Assembly: GCF_900100355.1 (NCBI RefSeq)
Contig: NZ_FNFH01000001.1
Location: 262,963 to 326,962, forward strand
DNA: 64,000 nucleotides
Source: Microbulbifer yueqingensis
GTDB taxonomy: Bacteria > Pseudomonadota > Gammaproteobacteria > Pseudomonadales > Cellvibrionaceae
Direction of reading: 5' to 3'
Below the pieces are notes generated by a model. It was not told the origin of the DNA. It worked only from the letters and a program-made list of their open reading frames with translations, and did not search any database. Of the stretch, positions 28,789-37,780 are shown in pieces. Position 1 is the first letter of the stretch, and each line of letters begins with the position of its first letter. The position numbers and the translations under genes were made by a program.

Positions 28789-30759
28789 ATGCTTGGGCGC
28801 CGATTTCACCTGATCCTGCTTGTCATTCTCTCCCTGCCGGCATGGGGTACACCACAGGTGCCTCTGCGCGACCTGGTGAAACACGCCGAAATCCAGCAGG
28901 TAAAGATCTCGCCCAGCGGTACCCATATTGCGGTGCAAAAGCTGCATGAGGGTGAACGCGTCCTGGTCTTTATGTCCCTTAGCCCACTGGAAATCACCGG
29001 CACCCTGCGATTTCAGGGTAATGAAGAGGTCGGGGATTTCTATTGGGCCAACGATGAGCGAGTGGTTGCCGAGGTTCTCTCTCGGCGGGCCGCCCTCGAG
29101 GCACCGGTCAATTACGGCTCTCTCTACGCCATCAATTATGACGGCTCTCGCGGCAAGACTATTTTTGGCTGGGCGGCAGGAGAAATGCAGACGGGCTCGC
29201 ACATCCGCCGGGCTGAAAGAACCAACGCGCACGCCATCCTGATTGACCCGCTGCTGCACAATAAGAAAGAGGCCCTTGTCTCCACTTATCCCTGGGACCG
29301 AAACTGGGAAACCCTTGGCGAGGTCCTCCGCGTGAATATCTATACCGGGGTGCGGAGACGAGTGGCGAGTCTTCCCCAGGTCGGCGGGCGCGCCTTCACC
29401 GACGGACGCGGCGAACTCCTGTTTGCCAATGGCACTGACCAGGACGACGAGTACCAGCTGTTCCGCCGGGATGGCATAAACTGGAAAAAAGTGGAGCACC
29501 CCGCACTCAAGCGCGGCACGCCGGTTGGCTTCAACTACAGTGAAAATACTGCCTACCTGATCATCGACCGCAAGGGCGACACCGAGCAGCTGGTACGACT
29601 GGATATGGAAAGTGGCGAAGTCATCCCGGTTTTCAGCCATGAATTCGCAGATATTTCTGAAGTAATCCGTGAGCCAGTGGCAAAGCAGCCGGTTGGCGTC
29701 TATATCGATCCTGACCAGCCCCAGGCACAATTTTTCGACGAAACCGGTGACTTCGCCGCGTTTTTTCGCGGGCTAAAGAAAGCCTTCACGGGTTACCGGA
29801 TCAGCTTCACCAGCTTCACCGACGACGGGCGCAAGGGCATCCTGGAAGTAACGGGCGATCGCCTTCCCGGGGATTATTTCCTGGTGGACCTCGAGACCAA
29901 AAAGGCCGAATTCCTGCTGGCCTCCGCCCGCTGGCTCGACCCTGAAATGCTCAACCCGATGCAGCCCCATTCATTCACTGCCGAAGACGGTATGCGCATC
30001 GGCCTCTACCTGACCTTCCCCCGGAACCGCGAGCAAAACCTGCCGATGGTGGTGATGCCTCACGGCGGTCCCCATGCCCGTGACTATTGGAGCTACGATC
30101 AAGACGCCCAGATTCTTTCCCAGAATGGTTACCTGGTGCTGCAGGTGAACTTCCGGGGCTCAACGGGGTATGGGGATGGGTTCTTTGCTGCCGGCCGACG
30201 GGAATGGGGCGGTGCTATTCAGGAAGATATCGCCGCGGCCGCTCGCTGGGCCATTGCACAGGGGTACGCCGACCGCGACAGAATCTGCATTTATGGGGCC
30301 AGCTTCGGCGGCTACTCGGCAATGATGAATCCTATCCGCAATCCGGGCCTCTATCAGTGCGCGGCCGGCTACGTGGGCGTATACGACCTTGCCATGTTGT
30401 TTGAGAAAGGGGATATCCCGAGACGCGATCGCGGCATCGCCTTTCTCGAGAAAGAGCTGGGGCAAGACCCGGAATTTCTGCGTATCAACTCGCCGCTGCA
30501 CAATACGGAACAGCTCCAGCTACCCGTATTTATCGCCCACGGCGGACAGGATGAGCGCGCACCGGTCGAGCACGCCGAGGCTATCCTCGAGAAGCTGCAA
30601 AAGGAGGGGCGACAGGTTGAGAGCCTGATATTACCCAATGAGGGACACGGCTTTTACAGCGAGGAAAACAACCTGCAACTGTATAACCGGCTACTGACAT
30701 TTCTGGATCGCCATATCGGTGTGGGAGCCGCAGAGAAAAAAGCACCGGCTGACAATTAA
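28789..30759 (+). CDS. S9 family (prolyl oligopeptidase-like) secreted peptidase
   Basis: A 656-residue protein with a hydrophobic signal peptide (about 1-20) and a seven-bladed-propeller-like N-terminal region (about 25-380). The C-terminal alpha/beta hydrolase has the triad Ser505 in GASFGGYSAM, Asp588 in HGGQDERAP and His620 in NEGHGF. The VMPHGGPHARD segment near 420 forms the oxyanion side. Likely a periplasmic or exported dipeptidyl/acylaminoacyl-type peptidase that trims oligopeptides; exact specificity cannot be read. It follows dapE but has its own promoter-like sequence, and converges with the minus-strand flavodoxin group. Confidence 0.9.
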   Translation: MLGRRFHLILLVILSLPAWGTPQVPLRDLVKHAEIQQVKISPSGTHIAVQKLHEGERVLVFMSLSPLEITGTLRFQGNEEVGDFYWANDERVVAEVLSRRAALEAPVNYGSLYAINYDGSRGKTIFGWAAGEMQTGSHIRRAERTNAHAILIDPLLHNKKEALVSTYPWDRNWETLGEVLRVNIYTGVRRRVASLPQVGGRAFTDGRGELLFANGTDQDDEYQLFRRDGINWKKVEHPALKRGTPVGFNYSENTAYLIIDRKGDTEQLVRLDMESGEVIPVFSHEFADISEVIREPVAKQPVGVYIDPDQPQAQFFDETGDFAAFFRGLKKAFTGYRISFTSFTDDGRKGILEVTGDRLPGDYFLVDLETKKAEFLLASARWLDPEMLNPMQPHSFTAEDGMRIGLYLTFPRNREQNLPMVVMPHGGPHARDYWSYDQDAQILSQNGYLVLQVNFRGSTGYGDGFFAAGRREWGGAIQEDIAAAARWAIAQGYADRDRICIYGASFGGYSAMMNPIRNPGLYQCAAGYVGVYDLAMLFEKGDIPRRDRGIAFLEKELGQDPEFLRINSPLHNTEQLQLPVFIAHGGQDERAPVEHAEAILEKLQKEGRQVESLILPNEGHGFYSEENNLQLYNRLLTFLDRHIGVGAAEKKAPADN

Positions 30760-30781
30760 ACGGCTGCTGCTGGCGGGTGCC

Positions 30782-31168
30782 TCAGTGGAGCCGTCCGCGG
30801 GAGCCGGCATCCGCGTGCTGTGCCGGCTCTTCCAGGGCGTGGGTCATCACGAAGTAATAAGCAACCTGCGGCTGCCCCTGCACTTCCACCACCAGGTCGA
30901 AATTGAACTCGCCCTTTTCTCCCGGGGTGACCTGTACCGAGCTCACATGTTCGGGCTCGATAAACAGCTCCGCCACCAGCCGCTTGCCGCGCACCACCTG
31001 CACCAGAAGCGTACGGGCATCCTCCTGGCTGAACCGCCAGTGATAGTCGTCATCGTCGTAGACCACGGAGTCTGCGGTCCCGGCGCGCAGGATGCAGTTC
31101 GGATGCTCCGCCAGCCAGGTCCAGAATTCCTGAAATGACAGTGAGGTCTGCATCGCGTGTTCAGTCAT
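30782..31168 (-). CDS. Small conserved-looking hypothetical protein coupled to flavodoxin
   Basis: A 128-residue soluble protein, not recognised. It has an acidic patch (VVYDDDDYHWRF near residue 35), predicted beta-rich core, no signal peptide and no transmembrane helix. Its ATG at 31168 lies 8 bases inside the flavodoxin 3' end, so translation is probably coupled. A second ATG at 31153 has no ribosome binding site. Context suggests a partner or regulator of the flavodoxin, but this is inference only. Confidence 0.7.
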   Translation of the reverse strand: MTEHAMQTSLSFQEFWTWLAEHPNCILRAGTADSVVYDDDDYHWRFSQEDARTLLVQVVRGKRLVAELFIEPEHVSSVQVTPGEKGEFNFDLVVEVQGQPQVAYYFVMTHALEEPAQHADAGSRGRLH

Positions 31169-31712
31169 CGAGCTCGCTCACACTGTCCGCGCCCCCTTCC
31201 AGGCCGAACTCTTCGGCCACCTGGCGGCACCACTGGTTGAGCCGGGTTGCGGTGAGCTCCTCCTGCTGGTCCTCGTCGATCGCCAGGCCAACGAACTTGC
31301 CCTCCCCCTCGATCTCCGCCTTCGATGCTTCAAACTCGTAACCTTCGGTCGGCCAGTGGCCGACGATCGCCGCACCGTTGGCGACAATCACATCGTGCAG
31401 CATACCCATGGCATCGAGGAAGTAGTCGCCGTAGCCGAACTGGTCACCCAGCCCGAACAACGCCACCGTCTTGCCGCTGAAGTCGATCTCCTGCACATCC
31501 TCCCAGAATTCCTCCCAGTCGGACTGGATCTGGCCGAAATCCCATGTGGGGATGCCGAAGATGAGCTGCTCGTACTCGCCGATCTCCAGTTGAGTCACAT
31601 CGGCAATGTCGTGGACGTCGACCCGGTCCTCACCGAGGCGGGCACGGATGCGTTGGGCCACGCTTTCGGTGTTGCCCTCGTCACTGCCAAAAAACAAGCC
31701 GATCTTGCTCAC
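31161..31712 (-). CDS. fldB: Long-chain flavodoxin (FldB/NifF type)
   Basis: A 183-residue FMN electron carrier. KIGLFFGSDEGNTESVA is the phosphate-binding loop at residues 3-19; IFGIPTWDFGQIQSDWEEF provides the first isoalloxazine stacking Trp, and FGLGDQFGYGDYFLDAMG the second (Tyr). The 20-residue loop insertion of long-chain flavodoxins is present, and the tail is acidic. The GTG at 31710-31712 with AGGAG seven bases upstream is preferred; the frame continues upstream to 31811 without homology. Electron donors/acceptors are not encoded nearby. Confidence 0.92.
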   Translation of the reverse strand: MSKIGLFFGSDEGNTESVAQRIRARLGEDRVDVHDIADVTQLEIGEYEQLIFGIPTWDFGQIQSDWEEFWEDVQEIDFSGKTVALFGLGDQFGYGDYFLDAMGMLHDVIVANGAAIVGHWPTEGYEFEASKAEIEGEGKFVGLAIDEDQQEELTATRLNQWCRQVAEEFGLEGGADSVSELDD

Positions 31713-31869
31713 AAACACTCCTCTCACTGCGAATCTTCCCGGGAGGCGGGACAGGTCCTGACCCGGGGGTCGGGCACCGCCGGTGGCCGGGGCGCGGTAT
31801 TTTCCCAACAATGCCCGCCTACAGCAAGCGCGGACGGGCGCGGCCCAGAGTCGCGGGAGGAATTACCGT

Positions 31870-31900
31870 AAAAGTGAAATGCCCCCATAGGCGGGGGCAA
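31870..31900 (-). terminator. Terminator-like hairpin after the Spy/CpxP-like gene
   Basis: TGCCCCC (31880-31886) and GGGGGCA (31893-31899) form a 7-bp stem with a 6-base loop. On the minus strand it is followed by a T-rich stretch (ATTTCACTTTTA). It lies between the Spy-like gene and the flavodoxin gene and would separate their transcripts. Confidence 0.5.
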
Positions 31901-31975
31901 GGGGGAGGACCTGCCGGGCACCGGGAACGCCCGGAAGCAAGCGGGGCGGCCGGCCCGGCGGGAAGGTCTGGCGGG

Positions 31976-32452
31976 TTACTGGCTGTCGGGGCGCTTCTGG
32001 CGGCGCTCCTTCCAGCGGTCCTTGCGCTCACTGTGCATCTGTTCCAGCTTTGCCTTCTGCTCATCGGTCAGTACAGCCTTGAGTTGCTCATGCATTTCCC
32101 GGCGCTGGCGCATTTTTTCGATTTGCAGCGCCCCCAACCGGGAGGCAAGCTCGTCGAGCGTCGCCTGGTCGGCACCGGAATCGAGAGCCTCGCTCACCTC
32201 CTCCCGAACCTTGTGCATTTCCTCGCGAAGTTTGCGATGTTCGGCGCGATTCGCCTCGTGATTGGCCTTTATCTGGGCTTTTTGCTCCTCGGTCAATTCC
32301 AGCTTTTCTGCCATCCGCTCCAGCATTCGCTCGTGGTGCGGCCCCTTGTCCCCGTGGTGACCATGGTGATCAGCCATGGCAAAGCCGGGAATGGCCAGGG
32401 CTGATGCGACCACCACGCTGGCCGCCATTGTTTTCCAGTTACTCACGTTCAT
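31976..32452 (-). CDS. Spy/CpxP-family periplasmic stress chaperone
   Basis: A 158-residue protein with a signal peptide (about 1-27, ending AMA-D), a histidine-rich N-terminus of the mature protein (HHGHHGDKGPHH) and two LTxxQ motifs (LTEEQ near 53 and LTDEQ near 128) in a highly charged helical body. Spy and CpxP are cradle-shaped ATP-independent chaperones; CpxP also damps CpxA. It is divergent from cpxRA, exactly as cpxP is in E. coli, and the shared promoter region carries CpxR-type sites. The histidine stretch may bind zinc or copper (inference). A strong AGGAG ribosome binding site precedes the ATG. Confidence 0.92.
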   Translation of the reverse strand: MNVSNWKTMAASVVVASALAIPGFAMADHHGHHGDKGPHHERMLERMAEKLELTEEQKAQIKANHEANRAEHRKLREEMHKVREEVSEALDSGADQATLDELASRLGALQIEKMRQRREMHEQLKAVLTDEQKAKLEQMHSERKDRWKERRQKRPDSQ

Positions 32453-32558
32453 CTTTCGCTCCTCTCTGTCCAGGTTGCCCGTCTATCCAGCCCGTTACCT
32501 CTCGCCCTGCGGAGCAGGGTTATTGACGGACGGTAAGTGCATGGTAGAACCGCGGGGC

Positions 32559-32604
32559 GTAAACAGGGGATAACTGCGGTAAACAACTGTTAAGAACGGT
32601 AAAC
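32559..32604 (+). promoter_or_regulatory. Tandem CpxR-type operator: five half-sites in 10-bp register
   Basis: Half-sites start at 32559 (GTAAAC), 32569 (GATAAC), 32579 (GTAAAC), 32589 (GTTAAG) and 32599 (GTAAAC), each exactly 10 bases apart. The CpxR consensus is GTAAA-N5-GTAAA, so the array equals four overlapping boxes. A weaker pair (GTAAG at 32533, GTAGA at 32544) lies upstream. The array sits between the divergent Spy-like and cpxR genes, ending about 51 bases before the predicted cpxR transcription start, a suitable activator position. Confidence 0.72.
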
Positions 32605-32642
32605 CGCGCGGCAATGGCAACAGCAGGAGCCTGGCCTTCGAA

Positions 32643-32648
32643 TATAAT
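32643..32648 (+). promoter_or_regulatory. Consensus -10 box for cpxRA
   Basis: A perfect TATAAT, 27 bases before the chosen cpxR ATG. The expected -35 position (32620-32625, ACAGCA) is poor, which fits a promoter needing an activator bound at the upstream GTAAA array. Confidence 0.6.
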
Positions 32649-32675
32649 GCCGGCAGTAAACACATGGAATTGACT

Positions 32676-33380
32676 ATGAATCGAATCCTGCTGGTCGACG
32701 ACGACCGGGAACTGACCGACCTGCTGGCCGAATACCTTACCGGAGAGGGCTTTGAGGTAACGGTGGCGAACGACGGAGGAAGTGGCCTTGAGCTGGCGCG
32801 CAGCAATAACTTTGACGCTCTGGTGCTGGACGTGATGCTGCCGGTACACAACGGATTCGACCTGCTGCGCAAACTGCGTGAAGACGCTGGCGCGGCGGGA
32901 TCCCTGCCCGTGCTGATGCTCACCGCCCGGGGCGATACCGTGGATCGTATCGTCGGGCTGGAGATGGGCGCCGATGACTACCTGCCCAAGCCATGCAACC
33001 CACGCGAGTTGGCGGCACGCCTGCGCGCGGTTCTGCGCCGCGGCCGCGCCGAGCGCCCGGCAGAGGACGACCAGCTCGGTAGCGGCCCGCTGCGCCTGCG
33101 CCCGTCGGAACACCAGGCGTACTGGGACGAGCAGCCACTGGCCCTCACCGGGGCAGAATTTTCCGTGCTGAAAGTGCTGGTACAGCAGGCCGGGGAGGTG
33201 GTCAACAAGGAAACCCTCACCGAGAGCGCGCTCGGCCGCAAGTTGATGCCCTACGACCGGTCCATCGATGTGCACGTCAGCAATATCCGCAAGAAACTCG
33301 CCGAGCGGGGTGCCAGTCGGGACCTGATCATCAATATTCGCGGCGCCGGCTATATGCTGACCCAGAGTACCGGATCCTGA
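32676..33380 (+). CDS. cpxR: CpxR-type response regulator
   Basis: A 234-residue OmpR-family regulator of envelope stress. The receiver domain starts MNRILLVDDDRELTDLL, with acidic pocket at 8-10, phosphoacceptor Asp52 in ALVLDVMLP and KPCNPRELAARLRAVLRR at its end. The winged-helix domain contains LTGAEFSVLKVL and SIDVHVSNIRKKL. It is strikingly like E. coli CpxR. An in-frame ATG at 32664 exists, but the ATG at 32676 gives the family N-terminus and a better leader. The stop overlaps the cpxA ATG (TGATG). Probably autoregulated through the adjacent operator array. Confidence 0.94.
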   Translation: MNRILLVDDDRELTDLLAEYLTGEGFEVTVANDGGSGLELARSNNFDALVLDVMLPVHNGFDLLRKLREDAGAAGSLPVLMLTARGDTVDRIVGLEMGADDYLPKPCNPRELAARLRAVLRRGRAERPAEDDQLGSGPLRLRPSEHQAYWDEQPLALTGAEFSVLKVLVQQAGEVVNKETLTESALGRKLMPYDRSIDVHVSNIRKKLAERGASRDLIINIRGAGYMLTQSTGS

Positions 33381-34753
33381 TGCGCAGCCTCTTCTGGAAG
33401 ATGTTTTTCGGCGCCTGGCTCACCGCCATGGTCATGGTGGTGAGCACCATTTACATCACGCACATGGGCGACTTCGGTGATCCCCGCCAGAAGGAGCGCT
33501 GGGAAGTATCCGCGATGGTCAGCGAGCTGACGCGCAATATGCGCCGCGCCCGCCGCCACGGGCCCGAGCATTTCCGCTACTGGCTCGGCCGCCAGCCGCG
33601 TGAATTCCGCGATCGGGTATTTGCGCTGGGTCCCGACGGCCGTGAAATCCTCGGCCGCCCTATTCCATCGGAAATGGCACCGCTATTCCAGAACCTGCAC
33701 TTCCGCAACCGCGAACTCCGCACACTCGTCGACAATAAACCCACCATCGGCTTTTTCATTCCCATGCGCGAGCGCGGGGGCCTGCGGGTAGCGTTTATCG
33801 CCGGCAAGAGCAAGCAGGAACTGCTGCTGCTGTTCCTCTGGAACAATTTCTGGCCCATCCTGCTGTTATCGATGCTGGCATCCGGTGCCGTCTGCTACTG
33901 GCTGGCGAAGTACCTGAGCCGGCCGCTCGACAAGCTGCGTACCGCTACCCGGCGCGTCGCCGCCGGGGAACTGGACTACCGCGTTGCGCCGGCATTGCAG
34001 GGACGGGGCGACGAGCTGGCTGACCTTGCCCACGATTTCGACTCCATGACAGCACAGCTGCAGGAATCGATGGCCGAGCAGCGCCGGCTGATCAAGGATG
34101 TCTCCCACGAGCTGCGCTCACCCCTGGCTCGACTGCAGGTCGCGCTGGGAATCGCCCGGCAGAAAGATACCCGCGGCCTGGAACAGGAACTGGAGAAGAT
34201 CGGCAAGGCCGCCGATTACCTTGAGGAGATCATCGCCGACATCCTGTCCATGCCCGTCACCGGCAGCGACGAGCGCAAGCTCGATGACGTAGTAGAGATA
34301 AACAGCCTGATGTCGGCTCTCAGTGAAGACCTTCGGGACGAAGCGGAACAGAGAGGCATCACCATCGAACTTTACCCGTGCAACCGGGAACTACTGGTGG
34401 CCACCCGCGGTAGCACGCTCACGGCCGCGCTCGAAAACATCCTGCGCAACGGCATCAAGTACAGCCCGGCAGACAGCCGTGTAACAGCCACTATAGGAGC
34501 CGGCGAGGCCAGTTGCCTGGTTCGCGTGGTCGACTCGGGCAGCGGCGTGGCAGATGAAGACCTGCAGGCGATTTTCCGCCCCTTCTACCGCACCGATGAT
34601 GCCCGCACCCGCGAGAGTGGTGGTATCGGGCTGGGCCTGGCAATTGCACAGCGCACTGTCCAGCAGCACGGCGGCCAGATTACTGCCAGCAATGCGGCCG
34701 GGGGTGGGCTCTGCGTGCAGGTAGAGTTGCCCCTGGTCGAGCTCGACATGTAA
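33380..34753 (+). CDS. cpxA: CpxA-type sensor histidine kinase
   Basis: A 457-residue inner membrane kinase. TM1 is at about 8-27, a periplasmic sensor domain at about 28-150, TM2 at about 155-175 followed by HAMP (about 175-230), HisKA with phosphorylated His243 in KDVSHELRSPLARLQ, and an HATPase domain with N, G1 and G2 boxes (ENILRNGIKYS, GSGVADEDL, GGIGLGLAI). It senses envelope protein misfolding and phosphorylates CpxR. Translationally coupled to cpxR. Confidence 0.94.
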   Translation: MRSLFWKMFFGAWLTAMVMVVSTIYITHMGDFGDPRQKERWEVSAMVSELTRNMRRARRHGPEHFRYWLGRQPREFRDRVFALGPDGREILGRPIPSEMAPLFQNLHFRNRELRTLVDNKPTIGFFIPMRERGGLRVAFIAGKSKQELLLLFLWNNFWPILLLSMLASGAVCYWLAKYLSRPLDKLRTATRRVAAGELDYRVAPALQGRGDELADLAHDFDSMTAQLQESMAEQRRLIKDVSHELRSPLARLQVALGIARQKDTRGLEQELEKIGKAADYLEEIIADILSMPVTGSDERKLDDVVEINSLMSALSEDLRDEAEQRGITIELYPCNRELLVATRGSTLTAALENILRNGIKYSPADSRVTATIGAGEASCLVRVVDSGSGVADEDLQAIFRPFYRTDDARTRESGGIGLGLAIAQRTVQQHGGQITASNAAGGGLCVQVELPLVELDM

Positions 34754-34887
34754 TGCCGGCCTGCCCCCCCGGCCGATATGGTACGTTGGCCTGTAGCCGG
34801 CAAGACGCTAAACTCCTAATGCCCGACGGGCCAACGACACGCCCCGCGTGCGGCCCGGAACAATATCGATAATCGAAAGGCCCTGAT

Positions 34888-35586
34888 ATGCGCTGGATTC
34901 TCTACATTATTGGACTGCTCGTATTGCTGGTTATGGCCGGATTCCTTTTTCCCCGCGAGGTCAATGTCGAACGCAGTGTTTACATCGACAAGCCGCCGGC
35001 AGCGGTATTCCCCACCCTGAATAACCTGCGCAATTTCAATAACTGGTCGCCCTGGTATTCCATCGACCCGACTACCGATTACATATACAGCGGCCCGCGC
35101 CAGGGAGTCGGTAACAAGATGTCCTGGAACAGCGACAACCCCAATGTCGGCCGCGGCAGCCAGACCATCATCGACAGCAAAACCAATTCCCTGGTGCGCA
35201 CCCACCTGGACTTCGGCGCGCAGGGCACGGCCATGGCCGAATTGCAACTGGAGCCCCAGGGCAGCGGCACCAATGTCACCTGGACCTTCAACAGCGACAT
35301 GGGCAGTGGCCCCATCGCGCGCTGGATGGGACTGGTGGTTAAGAATATGGTGAGCGACTCCTACGAGCGCGGCCTGAGCAAACTGAAGAAATACATCGAG
35401 TCCTCTGCCGAGGTTCCTGAGGAAGCACCGGGACTTGATAACGGCTCCGATGAGGCGCTTCCCCCCGAGGGCGAGCCGGGCACCGGTATGGAGGTGGACC
35501 CCGGCAATGTGGATGAGGATATGGAAACCCACATCATCGAGGAAGAGGGTGAAGAGGCGGTAGAGGAAAACCGCCACGGCAGCTGA
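34888..35586 (+). CDS. Membrane-anchored SRPBCC (polyketide cyclase-like) protein with acidic tail
   Basis: A 232-residue protein. Residues 3-22 form one hydrophobic anchor, residues about 25-165 a START/SRPBCC ligand-binding fold (NVERSVYIDKPPAAVFPTL, NFNNWSPWYSIDP, VTWTFNSDM are typical), and residues 175-232 a strongly acidic low-complexity tail. Related proteins are annotated as polyketide cyclase/dehydrase, but no such reaction is proven. It lies after cpxA with a 134-base gap and ends at a strong bidirectional terminator. Ligand unknown; a Cpx link is only positional. Confidence 0.8.
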   Translation: MRWILYIIGLLVLLVMAGFLFPREVNVERSVYIDKPPAAVFPTLNNLRNFNNWSPWYSIDPTTDYIYSGPRQGVGNKMSWNSDNPNVGRGSQTIIDSKTNSLVRTHLDFGAQGTAMAELQLEPQGSGTNVTWTFNSDMGSGPIARWMGLVVKNMVSDSYERGLSKLKKYIESSAEVPEEAPGLDNGSDEALPPEGEPGTGMEVDPGNVDEDMETHIIEEEGEEAVEENRHGS

Positions 35587-35614
35587 AAAAAAGCCCGCTC
35601 GAGCGGGCTTTTTT
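35587..35614. terminator. Perfect bidirectional intrinsic terminator
   Basis: A 28-base perfect palindrome: A6, then GCCCGCTC/GAGCGGGC, then T6. It lies directly after the SRPBCC stop codon and between it and the convergent rluB gene, so it can end transcripts from both sides. Confidence 0.9.
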
Positions 35615-35654
35615 ACGGGTCATACTGCCACCTGCGATGACAGGGAATGGCAGC

Positions 35655-36527
35655 CTAGCGCCTGCCCGACGGCTTTCCCGACTTGCGCTGCGCGGTGGCC
35701 GGTGGCTTGCGCAACTTGCGGCGCTGCCGCTGGAGACCCTGTTTTTCCGCCTGCGTCAGCGGCCGCTGGCCGAGCTTCGGCAACCCTGCCGTCTCGCACA
35801 GGTCGTCGATATCCGCTGGCTCCATCTCGATCCACTGGCCGACACGCACCTGCGAGGGAATAAACACGTTGCCATAACGCACCCGCTTGAGGCGGCTGAC
35901 CCGCACCCCCTGGGACTCCCACAGTCGCCGCACCTCACGGTTGCGCCCTTCCATCACCACACAGTAGAACCAGCGGTTGTTGCCCTCGCCCCCGCTCTCG
36001 ACGATATCGGTGAAGCGGGCCACCCCGTCATCCAGCAGGACACCGGTCAGCAGGCGCTGCTTCATTTCATCGTCTACCTGCCCCTGGATGCGCACGAGAT
36101 ACTCCCGGTCTATTACCGAGGAGGGATGCATCAGCCGGTGGGCAAGTTCACCGCTGTTGGTAAACAGCAGCAGGCCACTGGTGTTGAAATCGAGCCGGCC
36201 CACCGAGATCCAGCGCCCCGTCCGCAGGCGCGGCAGGCGATCATAGACCGTCGGCCGGCCCTCCGGGTCATGGCGCGAGCAGATCTCCCCAACCGGCTTG
36301 TTGTAAAGGATGACGCGACAACGCTCTTCCTCCGGCATCTGCAGGCGTTTGCCGTCGAGCTCGATCAGGTCGTCTTCCGTTACCCGCTCGCCCAGCTTCG
36401 CCACGGTGCCGTTGACGGTTACCCGCCCGGCCTCGATGGCACGCTCCATCTCGCGCCGGGAGCCGAGACCGGCCCGGGCAAGTACTTTCTGCAGTTTTTC
36501 GCCCACAGGCGTGGTGCCTTCACTCAT
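35655..36527 (-). CDS. rluB: 23S rRNA pseudouridine(2605) synthase RluB
   Basis: A 290-residue enzyme with an N-terminal S4 RNA-binding domain (about 9-68; [18 protein letters not shown]) and an RsuA/RluB catalytic domain with [15 protein letters not shown] holding the catalytic Asp (about residue 112). The C-terminal 40 residues are a basic Lys/Arg/Gln-rich tail, as in RluB homologues. Linkage to scpB and scpA is the conserved gene order, and the start overlaps the scpB stop by four bases. Confidence 0.93.
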   Translation of the reverse strand: MSEGTTPVGEKLQKVLARAGLGSRREMERAIEAGRVTVNGTVAKLGERVTEDDLIELDGKRLQMPEEERCRVILYNKPVGEICSRHDPEGRPTVYDRLPRLRTGRWISVGRLDFNTSGLLLFTNSGELAHRLMHPSSVIDREYLVRIQGQVDDEMKQRLLTGVLLDDGVARFTDIVESGGEGNNRWFYCVVMEGRNREVRRLWESQGVRVSRLKRVRYGNVFIPSQVRVGQWIEMEPADIDDLCETAGLPKLGQRPLTQAEKQGLQRQRRKLRKPPATAQRKSGKPSGRR

Positions 36528-37693
36528 GTATTCGTGGTTTCCGGTTGCATATGTTCCCGCGACTCATCGTCGCCCTGGTCCCCGGCCTCGCGCGGTTCTT
36601 CTTCAATCCCCATCGAGGCGTCCCCATCGCCGGCATCCTCGCCGGCACCCTCACCGAACAGGCCGCTCGCGGGGAGTGAGGCGGTGAGGGATGCGGCCAT
36701 GGCCCGGGAGTCGACTACCTCCTCTTCGGGCCCAAGCGGGACTTCGGTCGGGGTCGCTTCGCCGGCGTTTTCCGCATCCGGTTCCAGTCCGACTACCTCT
36801 TCTTCCGCGTCCTCACCGAAAATGGTCGGTTCTGCCGGGTCGTCGATTTCGCCTGCTTCAGCAGGTTCGGCATCCCCTTCGGTGCCATCGGCTTCAGCTA
36901 CCCCTTGTGGCGGCGCCTCATCTTCTGCAGGTTCTGCGCCGGCGGCATTTTCGCTGGCCGGGGTCCCGTCATCGGGCTGCTCGCCTTCTTCGGCATCCCC
37001 GGCAGGCGCTACCGCCTCTGTTTCGCCCTCTTGCGGGTCGAGGTTCTCCTCCGCATCCGCCACCATTGCGGCTGACTGATCGGCGCCTTCCCCAGAGTCA
37101 TTGTCTCCGGCGGCCAGGTCATCGCCGGCCCCGCCCAGGTCCAGGGACTGGTTCAGGCTCTCGATATCACGGATCTCAGCCAGTGTCGGCAGCTCGTCGA
37201 GGCTGCGCAGGTTAAAGTAGTCGAGGAATTCCCGGGTGGTGGCGTACAGGGAAGGCTTGCCGGGCACGTCACGCTGGCCCACCACCTTGATCCAGCCGCG
37301 CTCGGTGAGGGTCTTAACGATATGGGAGCTGACCGCCACGCCGCGGATCTCCTCGATATCACCGCGGGTGATGGGCTGGCGGTAGGCGATGATCGCCAGG
37401 GTTTCGAGGATCGCGCGCGAGTATTTCTGCGGTTTTTCCTCCCACAGCCGGTTCACCCAGGGTGCCAGGTCCTCCGGTACCTGGTAGCGCCAGCCGCTGG
37501 CGACCTGCCTGAGTTCGAAGCCGCGCTCGGCACAACTGTCGGCAATATCCTGCAGTACCTGCCGCAGCTCGCTTTTTTCCGGGCGTTCACCCTCATCGAT
37601 CAGCGATAGCAGCTTGTCCTCGTTCAGCGGTTGTCCCGCGGCCAACAGGGCGCCCTCAACGATACGGCGCAGCAATTCTGGAGCGATAGTCAT
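36524..37693 (-). CDS. scpB: Segregation and condensation protein B with long acidic tail
   Basis: A 389-residue protein. Residues about 1-180 are the ScpB double winged-helix domain ([11 protein letters not shown] near the start; [26 protein letters not shown] split here at [26 protein letters not shown]). It works with ScpA and SMC/MksB-like proteins in chromosome condensation. Residues about 190-389 form an Asp/Glu/Ala/Pro low-complexity tail with no recognised fold, roughly doubling the usual length; acidic tails of variable length occur in gammaproteobacterial ScpB. Overlaps rluB by four bases. Confidence 0.93.
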   Translation of the reverse strand: MTIAPELLRRIVEGALLAAGQPLNEDKLLSLIDEGERPEKSELRQVLQDIADSCAERGFELRQVASGWRYQVPEDLAPWVNRLWEEKPQKYSRAILETLAIIAYRQPITRGDIEEIRGVAVSSHIVKTLTERGWIKVVGQRDVPGKPSLYATTREFLDYFNLRSLDELPTLAEIRDIESLNQSLDLGGAGDDLAAGDNDSGEGADQSAAMVADAEENLDPQEGETEAVAPAGDAEEGEQPDDGTPASENAAGAEPAEDEAPPQGVAEADGTEGDAEPAEAGEIDDPAEPTIFGEDAEEEVVGLEPDAENAGEATPTEVPLGPEEEVVDSRAMAASLTASLPASGLFGEGAGEDAGDGDASMGIEEEPREAGDQGDDESREHMQPETTNT

Positions 37694-37780
37694 CTGTTGT
37701 TCTCTAGTCCAAGCCGCCCGCGGGCCGGGGCCGCGGGCTGGTAAAACTCTTTATGGGCAGCGCATACAGGGTCGGGCCCT

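Noticed and set aside
34784-34836. Inverted repeat CGTTGGCC/GGCCAACG after cpxA
   Set aside because: Perfect 8-bp arms but a 37-base spacer and no T-run; could be chance in GC-rich DNA.
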